Assembly: GCA_963703045.1 (NCBI GenBank)
Contig: OY969782.1
Location: forward strand, 1 to 64,000
Direction: 5' to 3'
Origin: Miltoncostaea sp963703045
GTDB taxonomy: Bacteria > Actinomycetota > Thermoleophilia > Miltoncostaeales > Miltoncostaeaceae
Length of the DNA: 64,000 bases
Shown here: piece after piece, positions 33,864 to 42,566 of the stretch
Position numbering within the stretch: the stretch's first letter is position 1
How the letters are laid out: each line of letters begins with the position of its first letter
The notes under the pieces: model-generated
Told to the model about the DNA's origin: nothing
The model's input: only the letters and a program-made list of their open reading frames with translations
Database searches by the model: none
Translations under genes and position numbers: made by a program

Positions 33864-35348
33864 TCAGCACGATCCGGTGAGCACCGTGTCGCCGCTCACG
33901 GCGTAGCACCTGCTCGCGTCCGAGGCGACCGACGACGACGTCGTGACGCGGGCGCCGGATCCGTCCCGGCCGACGCGCACGATGTACCACGATCCCGGCG
34001 AGAGGCCGCTCAGCGCCGACGAGCGCCCGTCGCCCACGCCCGCGGCGTACCCGGCCGCCCGCCCGGTCTCCTCGCCCTGTGCGCGACCGGCGGTGAGGCC
34101 CGCCGCGCGCCCCTTCTTCTCGCCCTGGGCGAGGCCCTCGCGCTTGCCGGCGCGGCGCCCGTCGGCCTGGCCCTCGGCGTACCCGGCCCTCTGGCCCTCG
34201 ACGCGCCCGGCCTCGACGCCGCGCGACTCGGCGCCCGAGGCGTCGGCGCTGCTCGCGCCGAGCATCCATCCCCCGACGCCGGCCGCGCCGATGAGCAGCA
34301 CCGCGCCGACCGCCGCGGCCACCGCGACGTCGCGTCCGAGCGCCATCGCCCGGCGGCGGGCCGCGTCGCCGAACGCCTGCGTGGGGCGCTCCGGCTCGCG
34401 CTCCGGCCCGTCGGTCGAGGTGAACCGGGTGAGCGCCGATCGCCACGGGTCGGCCGCCGCCCCGGCGGCGGCTCCCGCCCCGGCGGCGGACGGCGCCGCC
34501 CCGTTGACGGCGAGGCCCGCGCCCGCGCTGCCGAGCGCCCGTCGCAGCCCTGCGACCAGTTCGCGGGCGCTGGCCGGGCGGGCCGAGGGGTCCTTGTCCA
34601 TGCCGGCCGCGAGCGCGTGGTCGACGGCGGGCGGCAGCGCGGTGGCGATCGCCGAGGCGTCCGGCACCGGGTCGCGCACCTGGGCGAGCAAGACCGCGCT
34701 GGCCTCGCGGCGCACGAACGGGGCCCGCCCGGTCAGCGTCTCGAACGCGACCACCGCGAGCGAGTAGCGGTCCGACTCGGCCGTCGCGGGCTCGCCCTCG
34801 ACCTGCTCGGGGGAGACGTACTCGGCGGTGCCGAGCCAGTCGCCGCGCCGGGTGAGGCCGGGCATGTCGTCGAGGCGCACCAGCCCGAAGTCGCTGAGGT
34901 AGGCCGTGCCGTCGGTGTCCAGCAGGATGTTGGCCGGCTTGACGTCCCGGTGGACGGTGCCGCGGGCGTGGGCGAAGTCGATCGCCTCGGCCATGTCGGC
35001 GAGCACCGCCAGCGCCTCGCCGGGCGGCAGCGCGCCGGTGCGCGCGATGCGCTCCGACAGGCTGTCGCCGGGGATCAGCCGCATCGACAGGTACGCCCGG
35101 CCCCCGACCTCGCCGGCGTCGTACACCGGCACGATGCGGGGGTGCTCGAGCCGCCCCGCGGCGATCGCCTCGCGGCGGAACCGCTCGAGCGCGCCTCCGC
35201 GCTCGAGGTAGCCCTCGTCGAAGACCTTCAGGGCCACGGCGCGGTCCAGGTCGAGCTGGGTCGCGCGGTAGACGACGGCCTGGCCGCCGCGGCCGATCTC
35301 GGCCTCGATGCGGTAGCGGCCGAACTCCTCGCCGGGTACGAGCCTCAG
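33864..35348 (-). CDS. membrane-anchored Ser/Thr protein kinase with extracellular Gly-x3 repeat
   Basis: About 494 residues if CTG at 35348 is the start; GGAGG lies seven bases upstream and no ATG/GTG/TTG in frame is better placed. The kinase domain (about 8-265) is complete: IGRGGQAVVY, VALKVF, HRDVKPANILL, SDFGLVRL, TAEYVSPEQ. A cytosolic linker rich in Ala/Pro leads to one TM helix (VAVAAAVGAVLLIGAAGVGG). Outside the membrane come 16 tandem Gly-x-x-x units and a short beta-like domain (SWYIVRVGRDGSGARV) with two cysteines near the end (RCYAV and TGSC), possibly a disulfide. It should phosphorylate Ser/Thr targets in response to an extracellular cue. Divergent from recQ. Confidence 0.88.
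   Translation of the reverse strand: MRLVPGEEFGRYRIEAEIGRGGQAVVYRATQLDLDRAVALKVFDEGYLERGGALERFRREAIAAGRLEHPRIVPVYDAGEVGGRAYLSMRLIPGDSLSERIARTGALPPGEALAVLADMAEAIDFAHARGTVHRDVKPANILLDTDGTAYLSDFGLVRLDDMPGLTRRGDWLGTAEYVSPEQVEGEPATAESDRYSLAVVAFETLTGRAPFVRREASAVLLAQVRDPVPDASAIATALPPAVDHALAAGMDKDPSARPASARELVAGLRRALGSAGAGLAVNGAAPSAAGAGAAAGAAADPWRSALTRFTSTDGPEREPERPTQAFGDAARRRAMALGRDVAVAAAVGAVLLIGAAGVGGWMLGASSADASGAESRGVEAGRVEGQRAGYAEGQADGRRAGKREGLAQGEKKGRAAGLTAGRAQGEETGRAAGYAAGVGDGRSSALSGLSPGSWYIVRVGRDGSGARVTTSSSVASDASRCYAVSGDTVLTGSC
34029..34220 (-). repeat. coding repeat: 16 tandem Gly-x-x-x tetrapeptides
   Basis: Within the kinase ectodomain every fourth residue is Gly for 16 units (GVEA GRVE GQRA ... 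to GVGD). Variable positions are Ala, Arg, Glu, Gln, Lys or Tyr. The pattern recalls the deca-GX3 motif of Yae1-type proteins. The DNA repeat is degenerate (period 12), so the periodicity is kept at protein level. Confidence 0.8.
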
Positions 35349-35604
35349 GGCGTGGCCTCCTGGCGCGCGGACGGAGGGGACGAGAGCATGGGGCGGCGGC
35401 TGGTCACCATGGACACTTCGCCCTCGGCCGCCCCGCTCCTTGGCCCGGCCGCCGCCGCTCCTCGGAGGCGGACCTGGTCGACCAGGAGCTCCCGCCACGT
35501 GGTCGCCCAGGTCGAGGGGCATCGGGTCGCGCGTCACCGAGGCATCCCGCGCGCCGGGGCCCGAGCGGGGGCGGGTCGTCCGGGCGGGATGGCACCCTGG
35601 GGGG

Positions 35605-37623
35605 GTGCCCGCCGCCCTCGACGAGAGCGTGATCGCCGGGGCCGAGCTGCCGCTCGGCACGCTGGCCGAGCTCGCGCGGTGGGTCGAGGCCTCCGAGTCG
35701 GCGGGGTCGGAGGGCCCGGAGGCGCACCGGCGCGTCGAGGCGCTGCTCGACGAGCTGAGGGCGGGCTGGTCCGCCCTCGACGGCGAGGGCCGCGACCTGC
35801 TCGGCCACCTCGTCACCGCGCTCACCGCGCGCCGGCCGCCGGTGGGCGACGCCCCCGCCGCCCCGCGCGGCGAGGCGCTGCCCGCGGTGCTCGCCCGCCT
35901 GGGGGTGCGGCGCCTGCGTCCCGGGCAGGACCGGGCGATCGCCGCCGGCCTGGCGGGCCGCGACGCGCTCGTCGTGATGGCGACCGGATCGGGCAAGTCG
36001 CTGTGCTACCAGGCGCCCGCGGCGACGCTGGCGGGCCTCACGGTGGTCGTCTCCCCGCTGATCGCCCTCATGACCGACCAGCTCGCCGGGCTGCTGCGCG
36101 CGGGGGTGCCGGCCGCGGCGCTGCACTCGGGCCTGCCCGACGACGAGCAGCGGGCCGCGCTGGCCCGCGCCCGCGCCGGCGAGCTGTCGCTGCTCTACGT
36201 CGCGCCCGAGCGCTTCCACTCGGCGGCCTTCCGCCGCGCCCTGGCCGAGGCGCGCGTGGCCCTGCTCGTGATCGACGAGGCCCACTGCGTGTCGGAGTGG
36301 GGGCACGAGTTCCGCCCCGACTATCGCCGCGTCGGCCAGTTCCGCCGCGATCTGCGCCCTCGCGCCACGATGGCGCTGACGGCCACGGCGACCCCGCGCG
36401 TGCGCGCCGACATCGCGCGCCGGCTCGAGCTCGACCGCCCGGTCGGGGTGGTCGGGGGATTCGACCGGCCCAACCTGACCTTCGACGCGCTCTGGGTCGA
36501 GGGGCGCGGCTCGGCGGCACGCAAGCGCACCGCCCTGCTGTCGGCGCTGCGCAGCGCCCGCGGAGGCAAGACCATCGTCTACTGCGGCACGCGCCGGGCC
36601 ACCGAGGAGACCGCCGCGATGCTCGCGGCCGAGGGGGTCACGGCGGTCGCCTACCACGCCGGCCGCGCCGATCGGGCCGAGGCCCAGGAGGGCTTCACCG
36701 CGGGCCGGGCGCAGGTGGTCGCCGCCACCAACGCGTTCGGGATGGGCGTCAACGTGCCCGACGTGCGGCTGGTGGTGCACACGGCCCTGCCGGACTCGCT
36801 GGAGCAGCTCTACCAGGAGGCCGGGCGGGCCGGGCGCGACGGCGAGCCCTCGCGCCACGTCATCCTGGCCGGGCCGGGCGACGAGGTCGCCATCCGCCGC
36901 CGCATCACGTTCGCCCGGCTCGAGCCGTCGGAGGTCGACGAGCTGCTGGGGCGGCTCGCGGCCCGCGCGACCCCGGACGGGGGGTTCGAGATGGACCGCC
37001 GCGAGGTGGACGACGCCGCCGGCTTCCGGCTGGCGATGGCCGAGCGGGTGGGCGCGCTCGAGGTCGAGGGGGCGCCCGGCGGCGGGCGTCGCGGCCGCCT
37101 GTTCGCGAGCCGGCTGTCGTCGGAGCAGCGCCGCGACCTCGCCGACCAGGTGGGCGCCGAGCTGCGCCGCCGCCACACCAGCCTCGACCAGGCGGTGGCG
37201 TACGTGCGCGGCGACGCCTGCCGCCGCCAGGTCTTCCTCGACCACTTCGGCGACCCGACCGAGCCCGCGCCCGAGGAGCGCTGCTGCGACCACTGCGCGC
37301 CGCCGGACGACATCACCGCGGCGCCGGCGGCGCACGACGCTCGCGGACCGGCCCGCGCGGCCCCCGAGCCCGCCGAGGCGCTCGACGTCGACGCGCGGCG
37401 GGTCTTCGACGCCTTGCGGGCCTGGCGCTCCGAGGCGGCCAAGGAGCTCGGATGGCCCGCGTTCCGGGTCGCGTCGAACCGCACGCTCGCGGGCATCGCC
37501 CAGGCGGCCCCCGATGACGAGCGGGCGTTGTCGGCCGTGCGCGGCGTCGGCCCCTGGCTGCTCGAGACGCACGCGCCGCGCATCCTGCAGATCGTCGTAG
37601 ACGCGAGGGGGGGCGGGACATGA
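35605..37623 (+). CDS. recQ: RecQ-family ATP-dependent DNA helicase
   Basis: 672 residues from GTG at 35605. An N-terminal helical extension of about 90 residues precedes the SF2 core: Walker A MATGSGKSLCYQ, motif II VIDEAHCVSEWGHEFRPDY, TATATPRVR, TIVYCGTRRATEE, NAFGMGVNVPDVR and QEAGRAGRDG. The RecQ zinc cysteines (GDACRRQ ... RCCDHCAPP) and a C-terminal HRDC domain (RVFDALRAWRSEAAKELGWP, then SAVRGVGPWLLET) follow. It unwinds 3'-tailed DNA in recombination and repair. The stop overlaps the thioesterase start by four bases. The annotated start is the first plausible one after the divergent kinase gene. Confidence 0.93.
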   Translation: MPAALDESVIAGAELPLGTLAELARWVEASESAGSEGPEAHRRVEALLDELRAGWSALDGEGRDLLGHLVTALTARRPPVGDAPAAPRGEALPAVLARLGVRRLRPGQDRAIAAGLAGRDALVVMATGSGKSLCYQAPAATLAGLTVVVSPLIALMTDQLAGLLRAGVPAAALHSGLPDDEQRAALARARAGELSLLYVAPERFHSAAFRRALAEARVALLVIDEAHCVSEWGHEFRPDYRRVGQFRRDLRPRATMALTATATPRVRADIARRLELDRPVGVVGGFDRPNLTFDALWVEGRGSAARKRTALLSALRSARGGKTIVYCGTRRATEETAAMLAAEGVTAVAYHAGRADRAEAQEGFTAGRAQVVAATNAFGMGVNVPDVRLVVHTALPDSLEQLYQEAGRAGRDGEPSRHVILAGPGDEVAIRRRITFARLEPSEVDELLGRLAARATPDGGFEMDRREVDDAAGFRLAMAERVGALEVEGAPGGGRRGRLFASRLSSEQRRDLADQVGAELRRRHTSLDQAVAYVRGDACRRQVFLDHFGDPTEPAPEERCCDHCAPPDDITAAPAAHDARGPARAAPEPAEALDVDARRVFDALRAWRSEAAKELGWPAFRVASNRTLAGIAQAAPDDERALSAVRGVGPWLLETHAPRILQIVVDARGGGT

Positions 37624-38030
37624 GCGATGTCGCCGGCGCGGTGGAGCACCCGGAGACGCGGATGTGCCAGTTCGTCTTCCCGGGCGACACCAACCACCTG
37701 GGGACGCTCTACGGCGGAACGCTGATGGCGTGGATGGACTCGGCGGCGGCTGTCGCGGGGGTGCGGCGGGCGGGCTCGGCGGCGGTGGTGACGGCGGCGG
37801 TCAACCGCCTCGAGTTCCGCGTCGCGATCCGCGCGGGGGAGCTGGTGGAGCTGGTCGCCCGGGTCGAGGAGGTCGGCCGCACGAGCATGAGGGTCGTGGT
37901 CGACGCGCACCGGGAGGACCCGGTGAGCCACGCCCGCGAGCTCTGCACGACCGGCGTATTCACGATGGTGGCGCTCGGCGCCGACGGGCGGCCGACGCCC
38001 GTGCGGCCGCTGCGGGGCACCTCGGGCTAG
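37620..38030 (+). CDS. acyl-CoA thioesterase (hotdog fold)
   Basis: 136 residues from ATG at 37620 (ATGA overlap with recQ). The 4HBT-type helix GTLYGGTLMAWMDSAAAVAG with the catalytic Asp and preceding DTNHLG loop, and VEEVGRTSMRVVVDA, match the YciA/BFIT-like acyl-CoA thioesterases, which cleave acyl-CoA to free acid and CoA. It converges with and overlaps the tetR stop by four bases (38027-38030). Confidence 0.88.
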   Translation: MSDVAGAVEHPETRMCQFVFPGDTNHLGTLYGGTLMAWMDSAAAVAGVRRAGSAAVVTAAVNRLEFRVAIRAGELVELVARVEEVGRTSMRVVVDAHREDPVSHARELCTTGVFTMVALGADGRPTPVRPLRGTSG

Positions 38031-38644
38031 TCGCCCCCCGGCGGCGCCCCGGCGGCGCGGATCGTGGCGTCGGCGACGCGGGCCTCCCAACCGGCGTCGA
38101 ACCGGTCGCCGGCGAGGTGTCGCGCGTAGTAGGCGCCGAAGGCCATCTCGACCAGGGTGGGCACGTCGGCGTCGGGCGCGATCTCCCCGCGCGCGCGGGC
38201 GGCCTGCAGGGCGTCGCTCAGCAGCCGGCGGCCGGGGTGGAGGCTGCGGGCGCGCAGCCCGGCGATCAGGTCGGGCAGGTGCTGCTCCTCCGCGAGGCAG
38301 ACGCCCGTGAGCGACATGCCCACCCGCGCGAACACGGCGCGCAGGTGGCCGAGCTGGGCGATCAGGTCGGTGCGCAGATCGCCGCCGAGGGCCGGGGCGC
38401 CGCCCATGCGCAGATGCTCGAAGGCCGCCGCCACCAGCTCGGCCTTGTCGGCGTGGCGCAGGTAGAGGGTGGGCTTGCTCACGCCCGCCGCCGCGGCGAC
38501 CGCCTCCATCGACATCGCCGACCAGCCGACCTCGCCCAGCAGGGCGACGGCGGCGTCGAGGATCGCGACATCGACGTCGGCCGAGCGCGGGCGGCCGCGG
38601 CGGGGCGGGTGGTCGTCGCGGTGTGGGCGGGGGGACGTCGTCAT
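38027..38644 (-). CDS. TetR-family transcriptional regulator
   Basis: 205 residues from ATG at 38644 with AGGAGAG seven bases upstream. The HTH spans about residues 18-65 (VAILDAAVALLGEVGWSAMS, AAAAGVSKPTLYLRHADK). The C-terminal ligand-binding domain is of TetR_C type with the end YYARHLAGDRFDAGWEARVA. It is divergent from the MFS exporter with 61 bases between, so it most likely represses that gene and itself through the dyad at 38670-38680. Confidence 0.9.
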   Translation of the reverse strand: MTTSPRPHRDDHPPRRGRPRSADVDVAILDAAVALLGEVGWSAMSMEAVAAAAGVSKPTLYLRHADKAELVAAAFEHLRMGGAPALGGDLRTDLIAQLGHLRAVFARVGMSLTGVCLAEEQHLPDLIAGLRARSLHPGRRLLSDALQAARARGEIAPDADVPTLVEMAFGAYYARHLAGDRFDAGWEARVADATIRAAGAPPGGD

Positions 38645-38663
38645 CGGTACTCTCCTGCGCGAA

Positions 38664-38686
38664 TAACTATACGTCGCGTAAAGATC
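38664..38686. promoter_or_regulatory. divergent promoters and likely TetR operator between tetR and MFS exporter
   Basis: The dyad TACG-TCG-CGTA (38670-38680) overlaps a minus-strand -10 TATAGT (38671-38666) for tetR and an AT-rich plus-strand element (TAAAGAT at 38679-38685) for the exporter. This is the only AT-rich patch in the intergenic region, and a repressor bound here would block both promoters. Confidence 0.5.
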
Positions 38687-38705
38687 TGACCGCCACGGAG
38701 CCCCC

Positions 38706-40187
38706 ATGACCGGCGCGAACCCATCTCTCGCCGCCGCCCGCGCCGAGACGCCGCGCGTGCGCTCCGGGCTCCTGCTGCTGGCGCTGACCGTCGCCGCGGG
38801 CAGCTTCGCCCTGATGCAGGCCGTCATCGTGCCCGCCCTGCCGGTGGTGCAGCGCGACCTCGACACCACGACCGCCTGGGTCGCCTGGACCGTCAGCATC
38901 TACCTGCTGAGCGCCGCGGTGGCGACGCCGCTGCTGGGTCGCCTCGGCGACCAGTTCGGCAAGGACCGCATGCTGATCGTCACCCTCGCGATCTTCACGG
39001 TCGGCTCGGTGCTGTCCATCTTCGCGTGGGACATCTCGTCGCTGATCGTGTTCCGGGCCGTGCAGGGGATCGGCGGCGCCGTCTACCCGCTCTGCTTCTC
39101 GATCATCCGCGACGAGATACCCGCGCGGAAGATGGGCGTGGCGATGGGCCTGATCTCGGCGATGCTCGGGGTGGGCGGAGGGCTCGGCCTCGTGATGAGC
39201 GGCCTCATCGTCGACCACGCCTCGTGGCGCCTGCTGTTCATCGTCGGCGCGGTCATCGGCCTGCTCGGCATGGGCCTGGTGCGGGCCATCGTGCCGCCGT
39301 CGCCGACGCGCGCCCGCGCCTCACTCGACATCCCGGGCGCCCTGCTGCTGTCGGCGGGACTCATCTGCGTTCTGGTCGCCCTCACCCAGAGCCGCGCCTG
39401 GGGCTGGGGGTCGCCGCGGCAGATCGGCCTCATCGGCGTCGGCGCCGCCGTACTCGTGCTGTGGGGGTGGATCGAGTCGCGTACCGCGCAGCCGCTCGTC
39501 AACATGCGCATGCTCTCCCGCCGCCCGGTGCTCTTCACCAACCTGGCGGCGCTGTTCTGCGGCTTCACGATGTACGCGATCTTCACGGTGCTGCCCCTGT
39601 TCGCGCAGATGCCGAGCGGCCTGCCCGCCGAGGCGCGCGAGCTCGTCACCTACGGCTTCGGGGCCAGCGTGACGGTCTCGGCGCTCTACCTCATCCCGGG
39701 CGCCCTGGTGATGCTGCCGGCCGGTCCCTACGGCGGGGTCCTCGGCCGGCAGGTGGGCTTCAGGTACGCGCTCGCCATCGGCCTGTTGGTGACGGCGACC
39801 GGGTCGGCGCTGCTCGCGGTGCTGCACGCCGAGCCGTGGCAGCTCATGCTCGGCTACGCGGTGGGCGCCGCGGGCGTCGCCGTTGCCTTCGGCGCCATGC
39901 CCAAGCTGATCGCCGACGCGGTGAGCCCCACCGAGACGGGCATCGCCACCGGCATGAACACCGTCGTCCGGACGGTCGGCAGCGCCATCGGGGCACAGGC
40001 CGCGATCACCCTGCTGGCCGCCGACACCATCGCGGGCACCGACATCCCCGCCGAGTCCGGCTTCAGCACCTCGCTCTGGCTCGGGGCCGGCGCCGCGTTG
40101 CTGGCGGCACTGCTGGCCCTCGGTATCTCCCCGCGCCGGCGCGCGGCGCGGGGCGAGCCCGTCACCTCACCGGGGCCGGCCCGGTGA
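38706..40187 (+). CDS. MFS transporter, DHA2 family (14-TM drug exporter type)
   Basis: 493 residues from ATG at 38706 (CGGAG upstream). About 14 hydrophobic helices are present. Motif A is intact (LLGRLGDQFGKDRML), as are the antiporter-type helix GVGGGLGLVMSGLIVDHASW and a DHA2-type opening (ALMQAVIVPALPVVQRDLDT). Such proteins export drugs or toxic metabolites by proton antiport. Regulation by the divergent TetR gene is likely. It converges with the MMPL gene; the 18-base gap contains an inverted CACCGG/CCGGTG stretch overlapping its end. Confidence 0.9.
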   Translation: MTGANPSLAAARAETPRVRSGLLLLALTVAAGSFALMQAVIVPALPVVQRDLDTTTAWVAWTVSIYLLSAAVATPLLGRLGDQFGKDRMLIVTLAIFTVGSVLSIFAWDISSLIVFRAVQGIGGAVYPLCFSIIRDEIPARKMGVAMGLISAMLGVGGGLGLVMSGLIVDHASWRLLFIVGAVIGLLGMGLVRAIVPPSPTRARASLDIPGALLLSAGLICVLVALTQSRAWGWGSPRQIGLIGVGAAVLVLWGWIESRTAQPLVNMRMLSRRPVLFTNLAALFCGFTMYAIFTVLPLFAQMPSGLPAEARELVTYGFGASVTVSALYLIPGALVMLPAGPYGGVLGRQVGFRYALAIGLLVTATGSALLAVLHAEPWQLMLGYAVGAAGVAVAFGAMPKLIADAVSPTETGIATGMNTVVRTVGSAIGAQAAITLLAADTIAGTDIPAESGFSTSLWLGAGAALLAALLALGISPRRRAARGEPVTSPGPAR

Positions 40188-40205
40188 GGTGACGCGGCGG
40201 GTCCG

Positions 40206-42414
40206 TCAGTCGGACTCGAAGGCGGGCCGCGGGGGTCCGGGCACGCGCGACGCCTCGATCGGATCGAGGTCGAGCGGCACGCTGCCCCGCCGCTCGGGCG
40301 CGGGCAGACTGGGCTCGACGCGGAGGATGCGCGCGGCCCACACCGGCATCCACCAGTTCCAGCGGCCGAGCACCGACACGAACGCCGGCAGCAGCAGGCT
40401 GCGGACGACGGTCGCGTCGAGCAGGATGCCGACCGCGAGCGCGGTCGCGAAGACCTTGATGTCGGTCCCCGGGGTCGCCGCGAGCGCGACGAAGGCCAGG
40501 AACAGGATCAGCGATCCCGCGGTCACCAGGCGGCCCGTGCGGGCGAGGCCGGCGACCACCGCGCGGTCGGTGGAGCCGTCGCGGTCGTACTCCTCCCGCA
40601 TCCGGCTGAGGATGAAGACCTCGTAGTCCATCGACAGGCCGTAGAGGAAGGCGAAGACCATGAGGGGGATCCACACGGTCAGGGCGCCGGTCGGCTCGAC
40701 GTCGAAGATCGCGCCCGACCCGTTGCCCTGCTGCCAGAACACCACCATGAATCCCCAGACGGCCCCGATGGAGATGATGTTGAAGATCACCGCCTTCAGC
40801 GGCAGCAGCAGCGACCGGAAGACGCGCGCCAGCAGCACGTAGGTCACGACCAGGATCACCAGCACGACCCAGATGAAGTTGCCGTACACCGCGTCGTTGA
40901 AGTCGGCGCTGCCGGGGACGACGCCGCCCACCAGCACCTCGCCCGGCTGGTCCTCGACGGCCGCTCGGACGGCGTCGACGTTCGTGGAGCTGTCCTCCTC
41001 GACCGGGAAGGCGTTGATCACGGCCGTGTCGCCGCGGCGCCACTCGTCACCGGTGGGGGCGACGACGCCGCGCACCCCGTCCACGCCGGAGACGACCGCG
41101 GCGGTGGCGTCGGGATCGCCGCCCACCACGGCGATGTCGTAGGGGGAGAGCACCCCCGCACCGATGCCCGACGTGGTCAGCAGATCGAGGCCCTCGCGCG
41201 CCTGCCCCGCCGACGACAGCGCCTCGGCGCGCGGCGTGCCCGTCGAGAAGTCGAGCACCGGCAGGAACAGGGCGCCGAGGATGACGAGCGCGAGGCCGCC
41301 CATGATCCAGCGCCGACGCACGAGCAGGCGGCCCCACGGCACCCAGCCCTGCCCGGCGCTGGCGGTGCGCCGTCCGATGCCGACGCGGTCGAGGAACGGG
41401 CCGATCGTGGCGAGCAGCACCGGCAGGATCGTGACCGCGACGAGCACGCTGACGAGGGGGATGAGCAGCCCGCCGTAGCCGATGCTGCGCAGGAACGGAA
41501 CCGGCAGCACCACCAGCGCGAGCAGGCCGATGGCCACGGCGATGCCGCTGAAGATGACCGCCCGCCCGGCGTGCTCCATGGCGTAGATCACGGAGGCGTG
41601 GGAGGTCTTGCCGGCGGCGATCTCCTCGCGCCAGCGCATGACGACGAGCAGCGAGTAGTCGATCGCCACACCCAGGCCGATCAGCGAGATCAGGAACTGG
41701 ACGACCACCGACACGTCGGTCACCTCGGCGAGGGGCCAGAGGATGAGGAACGTCGTCGGGATGGCGAGCGCGGCCATGAGCAGCGGCACGAGGGCCATGA
41801 GCGAGCCGAAGACGAACGCGAGCACGATGAGCGCCCCGAGGCCGCCGATCAGGGTCTCGAGCAGCACGCTCGGCCCCTGCGACTCGTCGCTGGCGGTCAG
41901 CAGCGAGTCGAGGCCGGTGATGCGGACCGTCGCGCCGTCGACGGTGGTTCCCTCCGCCGCGCGCTCGGCGGCCGCGATGGCCTCGCCGGCCGGATCGAAG
42001 GCGACGTCCGACGCCCTGTACCAGACGACGCCGAAGGTGGTGCGGCCGTCCTCCGAGACGAACACCCGGTCGCCCGTGCCGGCGTAGTCGGCCGATCGCG
42101 ACCCCGGCAGGGCCGCCGAGACGGCGCCGAACGCCTCCCGGAGCTGCGCTCTCACCCCGGGCGAGTCGACCGTGGTGCCCTCGGGCAGCCGGACGACCGT
42201 CACGAGGGGCCCCGACACCTGGAGGCCGCCGTTGCCATAGCGGGCCTCGATCAGCGCGGCCGCCTTCGAGCTCTCGCGCCCCGGCAGCTCGAACTCCGTC
42301 GGACAACGCCCCGGCCGACGACGAGACCGACGCGAACGCCGCGATCGCGAGCGCGACCCAGACGATGACCACGACGAGCTTGTGATCGAGGACCCAGCGG
42401 GTGAATGACGTCAT
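40206..42414 (-). pseudogene. MMPL-family (RND superfamily) exporter, single frameshift near the N-terminus
   Basis: ATG at 42414 (GGAGG ten bases upstream) opens MTSFTRWVLDHKLVVVIVWV and reads to ALSD. One extra base at about 42296-42302 then shifts the frame, which continues EFELPGRESSKAAALIEARY to the stop at 40206. Length is 3n+1. The rest is a normal MMPL protein of about 735 residues: two periplasmic porter loops, two sets of TM helices, and the signatures GVAIDYSLLVVMRWREE and YGLSMDYEVFILSRMREE with paired Asp residues. These use the proton gradient to export lipids or drugs. A sequencing insertion is likely, as in other genes here. Confidence 0.85.
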
Positions 42415-42549
42415 CGGTAGACCTCCGGCGGGCACGCCGTACAGGTGTTCGAGCGCGGGCCCGAGAACGCTATACGAGGTGCCGGTCGCTGCGAAAGACC
42501 CCTCGTGCCGGTGTTGCAGGCATGCGGCGTCCGCGTCCGGCGATCCGGC

Positions 42550-42555
42550 TACAGT
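42550..42555 (+). promoter_or_regulatory. -10 box of helicase gene
   Basis: TACAGT ends 11 bases before ATG at 42567. Transcription would start about five bases before the ATG, a near-leaderless mRNA with no ribosome site. Confidence 0.4.
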
Positions 42556-42566
42556 GCCCGGTTCGC

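Noticed and set aside
34029..34220. Gly-x3 region considered as a DNA minisatellite
   Set aside because: Units are degenerate at the nucleotide level; the period is conserved only as glycine codons.
33801..37517. A 1,238-codon plus-strand frame spanning the kinase and recQ
   Set aside because: It runs antisense to the kinase and out of frame through recQ; composition is low-complexity Arg/Gly/Ala with no domain.
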